A stretch of DNA of 6,985 nt from Clostridia bacterium (lineage in GTDB: Bacteria; Bacillota; Clostridia; Oscillospirales; QAKW01). Of this stretch, positions 1 through 5,750 are shown piece by piece. A program made the position numbers and the translations under genes. Below the pieces are notes generated by a model. The model ran no database searches and was not told where the DNA came from. It saw nothing but the letters and a program-made list of their open reading frames with translations. The stretch's first letter is position 1, and every line of letters begins with the position of its first letter. Location of the stretch: NCBI GenBank assembly GCA_017442025.1, contig JAFSBD010000300.1:1-6985 (forward strand), given 5' to 3'.

Positions 1-1000
1 GGTCATCGACCTGATGACCCCCTATGTGCGGGGCGGTAAGATCGGTCTGTTTGGCGGCGCGGGCGTGGGTAAAACGGTGCTGATCATGGAACTGATCCGC
101 AACGTTGCCTTTGAACACGATGGTTATTCCGTCTTTGCCGGCGTGGGCGAACGCTCCCGCGAGGGCAACGATCTTTATAACGAAATGAAGCAATCGGGCG
201 TTTTGGATAAGACCGCCCTGGTCTTCGGCCAGATGAACGAAACAGCGGGTGCCCGCCTTCGGGTCCCCCTGGTGGGGCTGACCATGGCGGAATATTTCCG
301 CGAAAATTCCCATAAAGACGCCCTCTTATTTATCGATAACATCTTCCGCTTCACCCAGGCGGGCTCGGAGGTTTCGGCCCTCTTGGGCAGAATGCCCTCG
401 GCGGTGGGCTACCAACCCACCCTGGCCAGCGAGATGGGCAAACTGCAGGAGCGGATCGTTTCCACCGGCAACGGTTCGGTTACCTCGGTGCAGGCGGTCT
501 ATGTCCCTGCCGACGATCTGACCGACCCTGCCCCCGCCCCCACCTTTGCCCATCTGGATGCCACCACCGTTCTTTCCCGAAAGATCGTGGAGCTGGGCAT
601 CTATCCGGCGGTGGATCCTCTGGAATCCTCCTCCCGTATGCTGGCGCCCGAGTTTGTGGGCGAGCGGCACTACCGCACCGCCAAAGAGGTGCAACGCATC
701 CTGCAAAAATATAACGAACTGCAGGATATCATCGCCATCCTCGGCCTGGAAGAGCTCTCGGCCGAAGATAAACTGCTGGTGGGGCGCGCCCGCCGTATCC
801 AGCGGTTTTTGAGCCAACCCTTCCATGTGGCCGAAGGGTTTACCGGCTATAAGGGCGTCTATGTCCCCTTAGAAAAGACCATCGAGGGAATCGAAGAGAT
901 CCTCAACGGCAAATGCGATGAGATTCCCGAGCAATGCTTCTTAATGTGCGGCGGGATCGAGGATGTTTACGAAAAAGCCAAGGCGGAGCAAGCATTATGA
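1..1000 (+). CDS. atpD: F1Fo ATP synthase subunit beta (5' partial)
   Basis: Catalytic beta subunit of the F-type ATP synthase, which makes or hydrolyses ATP on the cytoplasmic face of the membrane. The reading frame is open from base 2, so the gene starts before the window; the ATG at 14 is an internal Met (VIDLMTPY context). About 332 residues are present against a usual 460-470, so roughly the N-terminal beta-barrel domain is missing. Visible motifs are the Walker A loop GGAGVGKT (bases 53-76), the catalytic-glutamate stretch GVGERSREGND, the Walker B strand LLFIDNIFRF, and the C-terminal helical domain with QRFLSQPFHVAEGFTG. The DELSEED coupling loop reads EELSAED here, a mild variant. 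The TGA stop overlaps the atpC start as ATGA, so translation is probably coupled. The position directly before atpC and a terminator fits the usual end of an atp operon. The family assignment is certain. Confidence 0.98.
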   Translation, partial: VIDLMTPYVRGGKIGLFGGAGVGKTVLIMELIRNVAFEHDGYSVFAGVGERSREGNDLYNEMKQSGVLDKTALVFGQMNETAGARLRVPLVGLTMAEYFRENSHKDALLFIDNIFRFTQAGSEVSALLGRMPSAVGYQPTLASEMGKLQERIVSTGNGSVTSVQAVYVPADDLTDPAPAPTFAHLDATTVLSRKIVELGIYPAVDPLESSSRMLAPEFVGERHYRTAKEVQRILQKYNELQDIIAILGLEELSAEDKLLVGRARRIQRFLSQPFHVAEGFTGYKGVYVPLEKTIEGIEEILNGKCDEIPEQCFLMCGGIEDVYEKAKAEQAL

Positions 1001-1278
1001 ACGAACTGAAACTGATCATAGCAACCCCTCAAAAGAAACTGCCGCCCCTCACCTGCGATTCGGTGCGGCTGATGCTCTGCGACGATGCCAAGGGGCGCGG
1101 CGGCGGTGAATACGGCATCCACCCCGGCCATATCAAGGCCCTGATGGCCTTGCAGGAAGGGCCGTTGCACGCCTTTCTTCATGGAGAACCCATCCTGGAA
1201 GGAGCTTGCGGCGCAGGCTTTGCCTCGGTGGAGGGAAATACCGTAACGGTCGTTGTGGAATCCTTTCAAAAAAAATAG
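997..1278 (+). CDS. atpC: F1Fo ATP synthase subunit epsilon, short form lacking the C-terminal helical domain
   Basis: Epsilon is a central-stalk subunit that joins F1 to the c-ring with gamma; in many bacteria its C-terminal helices inhibit ATP hydrolysis. The start is the ATG in the ATGA overlap with atpD, with CGGAG at 984-988 placed 8 nt upstream; a longer reading frame from 934 would run inside atpD and is not credible. The product is 93 residues against a usual 130-140. It covers the N-terminal beta-sandwich, including the family signature GEYGIHPGHIKALMAL (compare GELGIYPGHAPLL in E. coli) and the last strand NTVTVVVESF, then ends with QKK. The two C-terminal helices are absent. The next bases form a terminator, so no frameshifted remnant of the missing domain follows. 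Short epsilons of this kind are known, for example in Chlorobium. The gene is therefore probably intact and functional, not broken. Confidence 0.93.
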   Translation: MNELKLIIATPQKKLPPLTCDSVRLMLCDDAKGRGGGEYGIHPGHIKALMALQEGPLHAFLHGEPILEGACGAGFASVEGNTVTVVVESFQKK

Positions 1279-1279
1279 T

Positions 1280-1327
1280 AAATGGCTGAAAAAACAGATC
1301 GTTTTTTCAGCCATTTTTATTTTTTTA
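1280..1327 (+). terminator. Intrinsic terminator of the atp operon, possibly bidirectional
   Basis: A perfect 16-bp stem, AAATGGCTGAAAAAAC (1280-1295) with GTTTTTTCAGCCATTT (1301-1316), closes a 5-nt loop AGATC and is followed by a T-rich tract to about 1327. It starts 1 nt after the atpC stop, which marks the operon end. On the other strand the same stem is followed shortly by a run of eight T, so it could also stop transcripts of the converging GH18 gene. Confidence 0.92.
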
Positions 1328-1366
1328 TAAGCCGGTCTAAACCTCTTCTATCCATAATCCAATTTA

Positions 1367-1406
1367 AAATCGATCAAATCGGAAGATGCGCCGATTTCAT
1401 CGATTT
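1367..1406 (-). terminator. Long hairpin straddling the stop codon of the GH18 gene, possible terminator
   Basis: Plus-strand AAATCGAT-C-AAATCGG (1367-1382) pairs with CCGATTT-C-ATCGATTT (1391-1406): 15 base pairs broken by one C/C mismatch, with an 8-nt loop. Read on the minus strand, the stem contains the final codons and the TGA stop of the GH18 gene (1397-1399), and it is followed by only four T. It may be a weak terminator or a 3'-end stabilising structure, backed up by the stronger hairpin at 1280-1316. The pairing is directly visible; the function is inferred. Confidence 0.5.
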
Positions 1407-2539
1407 ATTTTGACGATGTCGAAATAGCCGTCTAATAGTGTGTATAATGGCTTATACCATCTCATAACATTCCAAATGCTGACCCCTGCGATACCCAGAT
1501 CCCGCACCAAGCCCAGCTTTGCCTGATAACTGCGGGCATCCTCAAACCAGACCTCATGCTGATTGCCGCGGGCATCATAATAGCGGAACCAGGGTGCCTG
1601 GGCGGTTTCATCGTATTGGATCTCCGCGCCGTATTTGCGGGCGATGGCCACCCCTTCATAATTGCCGATGGAGCGGGCGGGGTTCGCTTTATTAAAAGGA
1701 ATGGGCCAATCATACCCATAGTTGGGCATCCCCATCAAAAGCTTTTCCTTGGGGATCTCTCCCACCGCAAAGTTCATCACCTGCTCCACATTCGGCAACG
1801 GTGCCACCGCCATCGGCGGCCCGAAGGCATAGCCCCATTCATAGGTCATGATCAACGCCATATCGGCGGCTTCGCCCATCCCCGCATAGTCGTGGGCCTC
1901 ATAAAGCAGGCCGCGTTGCTCCCGCGAGGTTTTGGGTGCTAAGGCAACAAATACCGGATGGGGCGCCAACTGCTCCTTTAAGTAGGCAACAAAATCAACA
2001 TAATTCTGCCGCAGGTTGCCGGGGATATATTCCATATCCACATCCACGCCGTAATAGCCCTTCTCCTCGATGACCCTGCGCAGTTCTTCTGCCAGGCGGG
2101 CGCGGCGGTCGGTATTCTCCAAGAGGCTCACCGCCCGCTCACTGTTGAACCCGCCGCTTTCGTCCACCGTTGTCAGCACCATCATGGGCGCGACCCCCGC
2201 GGCGCGGGCAGCCTCGATCAGTTCTTCATCCCCCAAGGGCGGAGGAACCAGCCCGCCCTCTTCGGTTACTCCATAACTGAAGATGGATAAATAGGTCAGA
2301 TAGGGCAATGTTTTTTGGAGAACCTCCCGATCGATGAAGGGATAAGCATACCCATTCACCATCAGCGGCCCGCTCTTTTCCCGCGGAGAGGGAACGATCA
2401 GGCTATCCCCTACCACCAGGTATTTATGGGGATCGATCCCGTTGGCCTCCACCAACTGCTCTACCGAAACACCGTAGCTTTTGCCGATCTTATAAAGGCT
2501 ATCGCCCGGCTGGATGGTAACAATCGTCATGCGATCCAT
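1397..2539 (-). CDS. LysM domain plus glycoside hydrolase family 18 protein, SleL/YaaH type
   Basis: Predicted peptidoglycan hydrolase of the spore cortex-fragment-lytic N-acetylglucosaminidase type (SleL, YaaH). Of 380 residues, 5-50 form one LysM peptidoglycan-binding domain (VTIQPGDSLYKIGKSYGVSVEQLVEANGI...VGDSLIVPS). A GH18 TIM barrel follows from about 60 to 375. The catalytic DxDxE motif is intact as DVDME (D166, D168, E170 as acid/base), and MTYEW (231-235) and the late tryptophan in SIWNVMRW fit the GH18 active site. There is no signal peptide, as in SleL proteins, which are made in the mother cell and deposited on the spore. Bacillus SleL/YaaH have two LysM domains and about 430 residues, so one is missing here. 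The start is the ATG at 2539, with AAAGGAG (2544-2550) 4 nt upstream; Met4 at 2530 would leave 13 nt and is less likely. The gene diverges from the PAP2 gene and converges on atpC. The family call is strong; the spore role is inferred. Confidence 0.9.
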   Translation of the reverse strand: MDRMTIVTIQPGDSLYKIGKSYGVSVEQLVEANGIDPHKYLVVGDSLIVPSPREKSGPLMVNGYAYPFIDREVLQKTLPYLTYLSIFSYGVTEEGGLVPPPLGDEELIEAARAAGVAPMMVLTTVDESGGFNSERAVSLLENTDRRARLAEELRRVIEEKGYYGVDVDMEYIPGNLRQNYVDFVAYLKEQLAPHPVFVALAPKTSREQRGLLYEAHDYAGMGEAADMALIMTYEWGYAFGPPMAVAPLPNVEQVMNFAVGEIPKEKLLMGMPNYGYDWPIPFNKANPARSIGNYEGVAIARKYGAEIQYDETAQAPWFRYYDARGNQHEVWFEDARSYQAKLGLVRDLGIAGVSIWNVMRWYKPLYTLLDGYFDIVKINR

Positions 2540-2572
2540 TCAACTCCTTTCAAAAAAATATATGCGCAAGGA

Positions 2573-2588
2573 GTAAAATTAATTTTAC
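2573..2588. promoter_or_regulatory. Perfect 16-bp palindrome in the divergent spacer, candidate operator
   Basis: GTAAAATTAATTTTAC is identical to its own reverse complement over all 16 bases. It overlaps the proposed -35 element of the rightward promoter (2579-2584) and would lie upstream of, or in the leader of, the leftward GH18 gene. That placement suits a repressor site for a dimeric regulator. I do not recognise the sequence as the box of a known regulator. The symmetry is seen directly; the regulatory role is inferred. The region is AT-rich, which raises the odds of chance palindromes. Confidence 0.45.
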
Positions 2589-2607
2589 ATTTTCATTTTG
2601 GTATGAT
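2579..2607 (+). promoter_or_regulatory. Extended -10 sigma-A-type promoter for the PAP2 gene
   Basis: A -10 element TATGAT (2602-2607) is preceded by TG at 2599-2600, giving the extended -10 form TGnTATGAT. A weak -35 element TTAATT (2579-2584) lies 17 nt upstream. Transcription would start near 2614, giving a leader of about 30 nt before the GTG start. The -35 element falls inside the palindrome at 2573-2588. Confidence 0.6.
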
Positions 2608-2627
2608 AATATTTAGATAGTAGTTTG

Positions 2628-2633
2628 AAAGGA
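2628..2633 (+). promoter_or_regulatory. Ribosome binding site for the GTG-started PAP2 gene
   Basis: AAAGGA lies 11 nt upstream of the GTG at 2645. An in-frame TAG at 2621-2623 rules out any start further upstream beyond it, and there is no ATG between that stop and the GTG. This supports GTG as the start codon, although the spacing is a little long and the nearer GCAGG (2636-2640) may contribute. Confidence 0.6.
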
Positions 2634-2644
2634 ATGCAGGTATT

Positions 2645-3574
2645 GTGGAATTTTTGTATTTTTTAGAGGGCATCCGAAACCCTGTTTTGGATTTTATCAT
2701 GCAGACGGTAACCCATCTGGGGGAAGAAACGGTCTTCATGGTTTTGGGGATGCTCTTCCTTTGGTGTATCGATAAATTTGAAGGGTATTATCTGCTGACC
2801 GTCGGTTTTTTGGGCACCCAGATCAACCAACTTTTGAAGGTTACCTTCCGCGTTGATCGCCCCTGGGTACGGGATCCGAATTTCACCGTTGTGGAAAGCG
2901 CGATCCCCGAAGCCACCGGCTATTCCTTCCCCAGCGGGCATACCCAAGGCGCGGTGGGCTGTTTCGGCTCGGTGGCGCGCTGGACCAAGCGGCGCTGGCT
3001 CTTTATCCTCAGCATCGCGGCTTGCGTGCTGGTGCCCCTTTCCCGTATGTATTTAGGGGTGCATACTCCTTTGGATGTTTTTGTTTCGGTCTTGATCGCC
3101 CTGGCCCTCATCTTCGGCATCTATCCCTTGGTGCATAAGGCGACCCAGCACCCCATGGGGATGCGCATCCTCCTTTGGGCGTTGCTGGCCTGGTCCATCG
3201 GGCAGGTCTGCTTTATGGAGTTCTTCCCCTTCCCTGCTGAAGCCAACGGCGAAGAGCTTTTCAGTGCCTTGAAAAACGCCTATAAGATGCTGGGCGCGGT
3301 GGGCGGATTTGTTGTTGCCTATGAGCTGGATCAACGTTATATCCGCTATGATACCGCCGGTTGCTGGTGGGTTCAGCTTTTAAAGCTGGTGCTCGGCTTG
3401 GGGCTTTCCTTAGGAATTAAGGAGCTTGCCTATCTGGCATTGGATTTCCTGCCGGGCGAGCTGCTCCATCGGATGATCGCCTATTTCCTCTTGGTGATCT
3501 TTGCAGGCGCCATCTGGCCTTTGACCTTCCCCTTCTTCCAAAAACTCGAGAAAAGAAAGGCAAAAAAACAATGA
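2645..3574 (+). CDS. PAP2 family membrane phosphatase with a C-terminal membrane extension
   Basis: Integral membrane phosphatase of the type-2 phosphatidic acid phosphatase superfamily, which removes phosphate from lipid or isoprenoid phosphates such as undecaprenyl pyrophosphate or phosphatidylglycerol phosphate. All three catalytic motifs are complete in the 309 residues: KVTFRVDRP (K65, R72, P73; KxxxxxxRP), PSGH (96-99) and SRMYLGVHTPLD (R134, nucleophile H140, D144; SRxxxxxHxxxD). Hydrophobic helices lie near 27-41, 48-64, 119-131 and 146-163. After the core, residues 170-309 add about four more helices (near 174-193, 213-227, 245-266 and 276-298), ending in a basic tail (KLEKRKAKKQ). 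This extension is outside the minimal PAP2 fold. The start is GTG, supported by an RBS, by an in-frame stop upstream and by the fit of the N-terminus to related proteins. The stop overlaps the next gene as ATGA. The substrate cannot be told from the sequence. Confidence 0.92.
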   Translation: MEFLYFLEGIRNPVLDFIMQTVTHLGEETVFMVLGMLFLWCIDKFEGYYLLTVGFLGTQINQLLKVTFRVDRPWVRDPNFTVVESAIPEATGYSFPSGHTQGAVGCFGSVARWTKRRWLFILSIAACVLVPLSRMYLGVHTPLDVFVSVLIALALIFGIYPLVHKATQHPMGMRILLWALLAWSIGQVCFMEFFPFPAEANGEELFSALKNAYKMLGAVGGFVVAYELDQRYIRYDTAGCWWVQLLKLVLGLGLSLGIKELAYLALDFLPGELLHRMIAYFLLVIFAGAIWPLTFPFFQKLEKRKAKKQ

Positions 3575-3930
3575 AGAAACTCAAACTAAGACCCAAGCTC
3601 ATCGCCCTGAGAGCCGATGCTGAATTGCTGGAAAGAATGGATTGCACTCCTGAAGAAAACGATACTTTCTTGCATCTTTTAGAAGAGGAGGGCGGAGAAC
3701 TGCCGGAAGGTGTATATCGCTACCAAGCTGCCTCAACCGACCTCCCCTTAAATTCTTTTTATCGGGTGCGGGAATCCGATCTGTCCGAAGCGGAAAAGCA
3801 GGAATTTATTTTACTGAAACAATATACGCAGATCAAAACGATCAAAAAATATGTTGTCTTCTTCACGATCCTGGCCGTCATATCGCTATTACTCTTTATC
3901 TATATTTCATTTCTTTTATTAAATGCATAA
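3571..3930 (+). CDS. Hypothetical protein with one C-terminal membrane helix
   Basis: I do not recognise this 119-residue protein. The N-terminus is basic (MKKLKLRPKL), followed by a charged, probably helical soluble part (about 10-90) rich in Glu and Leu, with the acidic stretch LLEEEGGELPEG at 36-47. A single hydrophobic segment at about 94-117 (YVVFFTILAVISLLLFIYISFLLL) ends two residues before the C-terminus. It has no signal peptide, so it looks like a tail-anchored protein with the soluble part in the cytoplasm. The ATG overlaps the PAP2 stop as ATGA and has AGAAAGG at 3554-3560, 10 nt upstream, so it should be translated together with the phosphatase. That context suggests a partner or regulator of the PAP2 enzyme, but nothing in the sequence proves it. 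The terminator begins right after its TAA. Confidence 0.8.
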   Translation: MKKLKLRPKLIALRADAELLERMDCTPEENDTFLHLLEEEGGELPEGVYRYQAASTDLPLNSFYRVRESDLSEAEKQEFILLKQYTQIKTIKKYVVFFTILAVISLLLFIYISFLLLNA

Positions 3931-3962
3931 AAAATGCTCGGGTTTTCCCCGAGCATTTTTTT
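3931..3962. terminator. Bidirectional intrinsic terminator between converging genes
   Basis: A perfect 12-bp stem, AAAATGCTCGGG (3931-3942) with CCCGAGCATTTT (3948-3959), closes a 5-nt loop TTTTC. The rightward transcript then reads a run of T to 3962; the leftward transcript reads six T in a row on the other side. The stem begins 1 nt after the stop of the 119-residue gene and lies next to the TAA stop of the Na/Pi transporter gene, so one structure serves both. Confidence 0.93.
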
Positions 3963-5703
3963 ACACAAGACTATATTTTTCTGCGTAAACCTTATATTTT
4001 TCTTCGAATCCTTCGTTGGTTTTCAAAGCGTTCGTGGATTCATGGATGTTCATGTTATGCTCGGCCGCATCCAGGATGCAGGCGGCAACATTGGAGCAAT
4101 GGTCGGCGGTACGCTCTAAGTTGGTAATGAGATCCGCCCAAACAAACCCTGCCTCAATGGTACACTCGCCCTTTTGCAGGCGGCTGATATGCTGATTGCG
4201 CAGGGTAGACTTCAATCCGTCGATCACCTGCTCCAGCGGCTCGATCTCCAGAGCAGTCTGCAGATCGTTCTCCAAAAAGGCATTTGCCGAAAGACCAACG
4301 ATCTCTTCCACCGCCCTGCAGAGGGTTTTCAGTTCGTGGGTAGCCCCTTCGGTCAGGCGAATCTTCTTTTGATGAAGTTCTTCCGCCGATTCCAAAATGT
4401 TGACCGCATGGTCGGAAATGCGCTCAAAATCGCCGATGGCCTTGAGGAGCTTGGAGGCGGTGCTGCTATCGCTATCGCTCATGCGGTTGCCGCTGAGTTT
4501 AACAAGGTAGGTGCCCAATATATCCTCATAATGGTCGCCTTTCCCTTCCAATTTGCGGATCTCCTCCGCCACCCCTGCATCATAGCTCCAGAGCATATCA
4601 AGGCTCTTATGAAGCGCATCTTTGGCGATCTCCGCCATCTCGCCCACCAACTGATTGCATCGCTCCAAAGCGATGGGCGGGGTGGCGAGCAAACGCTCGT
4701 CCAATTCCACGATCTCCTGCTTCTCTTCCCCATCGGGAACCAGCCGATTGGCCAGCTTTTCCAGCAGAGAAGAAGCGGGGAACAAAATCACCACGCAAAG
4801 AATATTAAAGACCGAATGGGCCACCGCGATCCCGAAAAGGGAGGCGGATTCATCCAGCAGCATCGGCTTGAAGAGCCAGGATACGGCCCCGAAAAGAAGC
4901 AGACCGATGGCGGTCCCGATAATATTAAACGCAAGGTGGACCACCGCCGCCCGCTTGGCATTCTTATTGGTGCCGAAGGAGGAGAGGATGGCGGTAATGC
5001 AGGTGCCGATATTCTGACCCATGATAATGGGGATGGCCGCGCCATAGGAGACCTGGCCGGTTACCGCCAACGCCTGCAGAATACCCACTGAGGCCGAGCT
5101 GGATTGGATGATGGCGGTCAGTACCGCGCCCACCAAAACGCCCAGAATGGGGTTTTTAAAGAGCAGGAAGAGATTCTTAAACCCTTCCACCTCCGCCAGC
5201 CCCGCCACCGCGGAGGACATGGCGTCCATACCAAACATCAAGGTAGCAAAGCCCAGCAGGATGGTGCCGGTATCCTTTTGTTTGCTGCTCTTACCCATCA
5301 TATAAAGAGCAATGCCGATCACCGCCAAAATGGGAGTAAAAGAGGTGGGCTTCAGAAGCTGAACAAAAAGGTTATCGCCCGAGAGGCCTGAAAGGCTCAG
5401 GATCCAGGCAGTAACGGTGGTGCCCACATTGGCGCCCATGATGACGCTGATCGCCTGCCTTAAGGTCATGATGCCGGAGTTGACAAAACCCACTACCATA
5501 ACGGTGGTTGCCGAGGAGCTTTGGATCACCGCAGTAACCCCCAGGCCGGTCAATAGCCCTGCCGCCTTATTGCGGGTGAGTTGTGCCAGCAGGGCCTTTA
5601 ATCCCCCTCCCGCGCGGCGTTCCAGGGCATCCCCCATCACGCTCATGCCGAAAAGGAACAGGCTCAACCCGCCGATCATGGCGAGTATATCAAAAATATC
5701 CAT
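3961..5703 (-). CDS. Na/Pi cotransporter family protein with a C-terminal PhoU domain
   Basis: Predicted sodium-coupled phosphate (or other anion) transporter of the NptA/YjbB type (PNaS family). The 580 residues start with about nine hydrophobic segments (roughly 5-310) that contain the inverted duplication typical of the family. The twin signatures are TAVIQSSSATTVMV (QSSSA at 61-65) and TAIIQSSSASVGIL (QSSSA at 200-204), each followed by a GxNxGT motif (GANVGT 90-95, GQNIGT 229-234). Residues about 340-550 form a cytoplasmic PhoU-like helical domain with two ExxxD metal-binding motifs, ERISDH (E427, D431) and ERTADH (E530, D534). The start is the ATG at 5703, with a strong AGAGGTGA site (5708-5715). 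It lies 47 bp downstream of the flavoprotein gene on the same strand and may share its transcript, as I see no terminator between them. PhoU domains usually tie phosphate flux to phosphate sensing. The family is clear; substrate and direction (uptake or export, as proposed for YjbB) are not. Confidence 0.93.
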   Translation of the reverse strand: MDIFDILAMIGGLSLFLFGMSVMGDALERRAGGGLKALLAQLTRNKAAGLLTGLGVTAVIQSSSATTVMVVGFVNSGIMTLRQAISVIMGANVGTTVTAWILSLSGLSGDNLFVQLLKPTSFTPILAVIGIALYMMGKSSKQKDTGTILLGFATLMFGMDAMSSAVAGLAEVEGFKNLFLLFKNPILGVLVGAVLTAIIQSSSASVGILQALAVTGQVSYGAAIPIIMGQNIGTCITAILSSFGTNKNAKRAAVVHLAFNIIGTAIGLLLFGAVSWLFKPMLLDESASLFGIAVAHSVFNILCVVILFPASSLLEKLANRLVPDGEEKQEIVELDERLLATPPIALERCNQLVGEMAEIAKDALHKSLDMLWSYDAGVAEEIRKLEGKGDHYEDILGTYLVKLSGNRMSDSDSSTASKLLKAIGDFERISDHAVNILESAEELHQKKIRLTEGATHELKTLCRAVEEIVGLSANAFLENDLQTALEIEPLEQVIDGLKSTLRNQHISRLQKGECTIEAGFVWADLITNLERTADHCSNVAACILDAAEHNMNIHESTNALKTNEGFEEKYKVYAEKYSLV

Positions 5704-5707
5704 AGAA

Positions 5708-5715
5708 TCACCTCT
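5708..5715 (-). promoter_or_regulatory. Strong ribosome binding site of the Na/Pi transporter gene
   Basis: Minus-strand AGAGGTGA lies 4 nt before the ATG (7 nt from the GAGG core). It matches the 16S anti-Shine-Dalgarno sequence over a long stretch (GAGGTGAT), which fixes the start at 5703 and suggests efficient translation. Confidence 0.75.
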
Positions 5716-5750
5716 TCAAAGAGATTTTAAATGATACTATAAGTGTTCTC

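Noticed and set aside
326..826. A 166-codon open frame on the minus strand inside atpD
   Set aside because: It lies wholly opposite strongly conserved atpD codons and its translation is low-complexity and Gly/His-rich, typical of an antisense shadow in GC-rich coding DNA.
934..996. A longer atpC starting at 934
   Set aside because: The extra 21 residues would be encoded within atpD in another frame and do not resemble epsilon. The ATG at 997 has a proper ribosome site and the usual ATGA overlap.
4174..5091. A 305-codon open frame on the plus strand opposite the Na/Pi transporter
   Set aside because: The minus-strand frame has the QSSSA and PhoU motifs of a known family; the plus-strand translation is compositionally odd and has no recognisable motif or ribosome site that I could find.
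5711..5725. Small inverted repeat CTCTT/AAGAG in the gap between the flavoprotein and transporter genes
   Set aside because: Five base pairs with a 2-nt loop is too tight for a stable hairpin, it has no T-run, and one arm overlaps the ribosome site; most likely chance.
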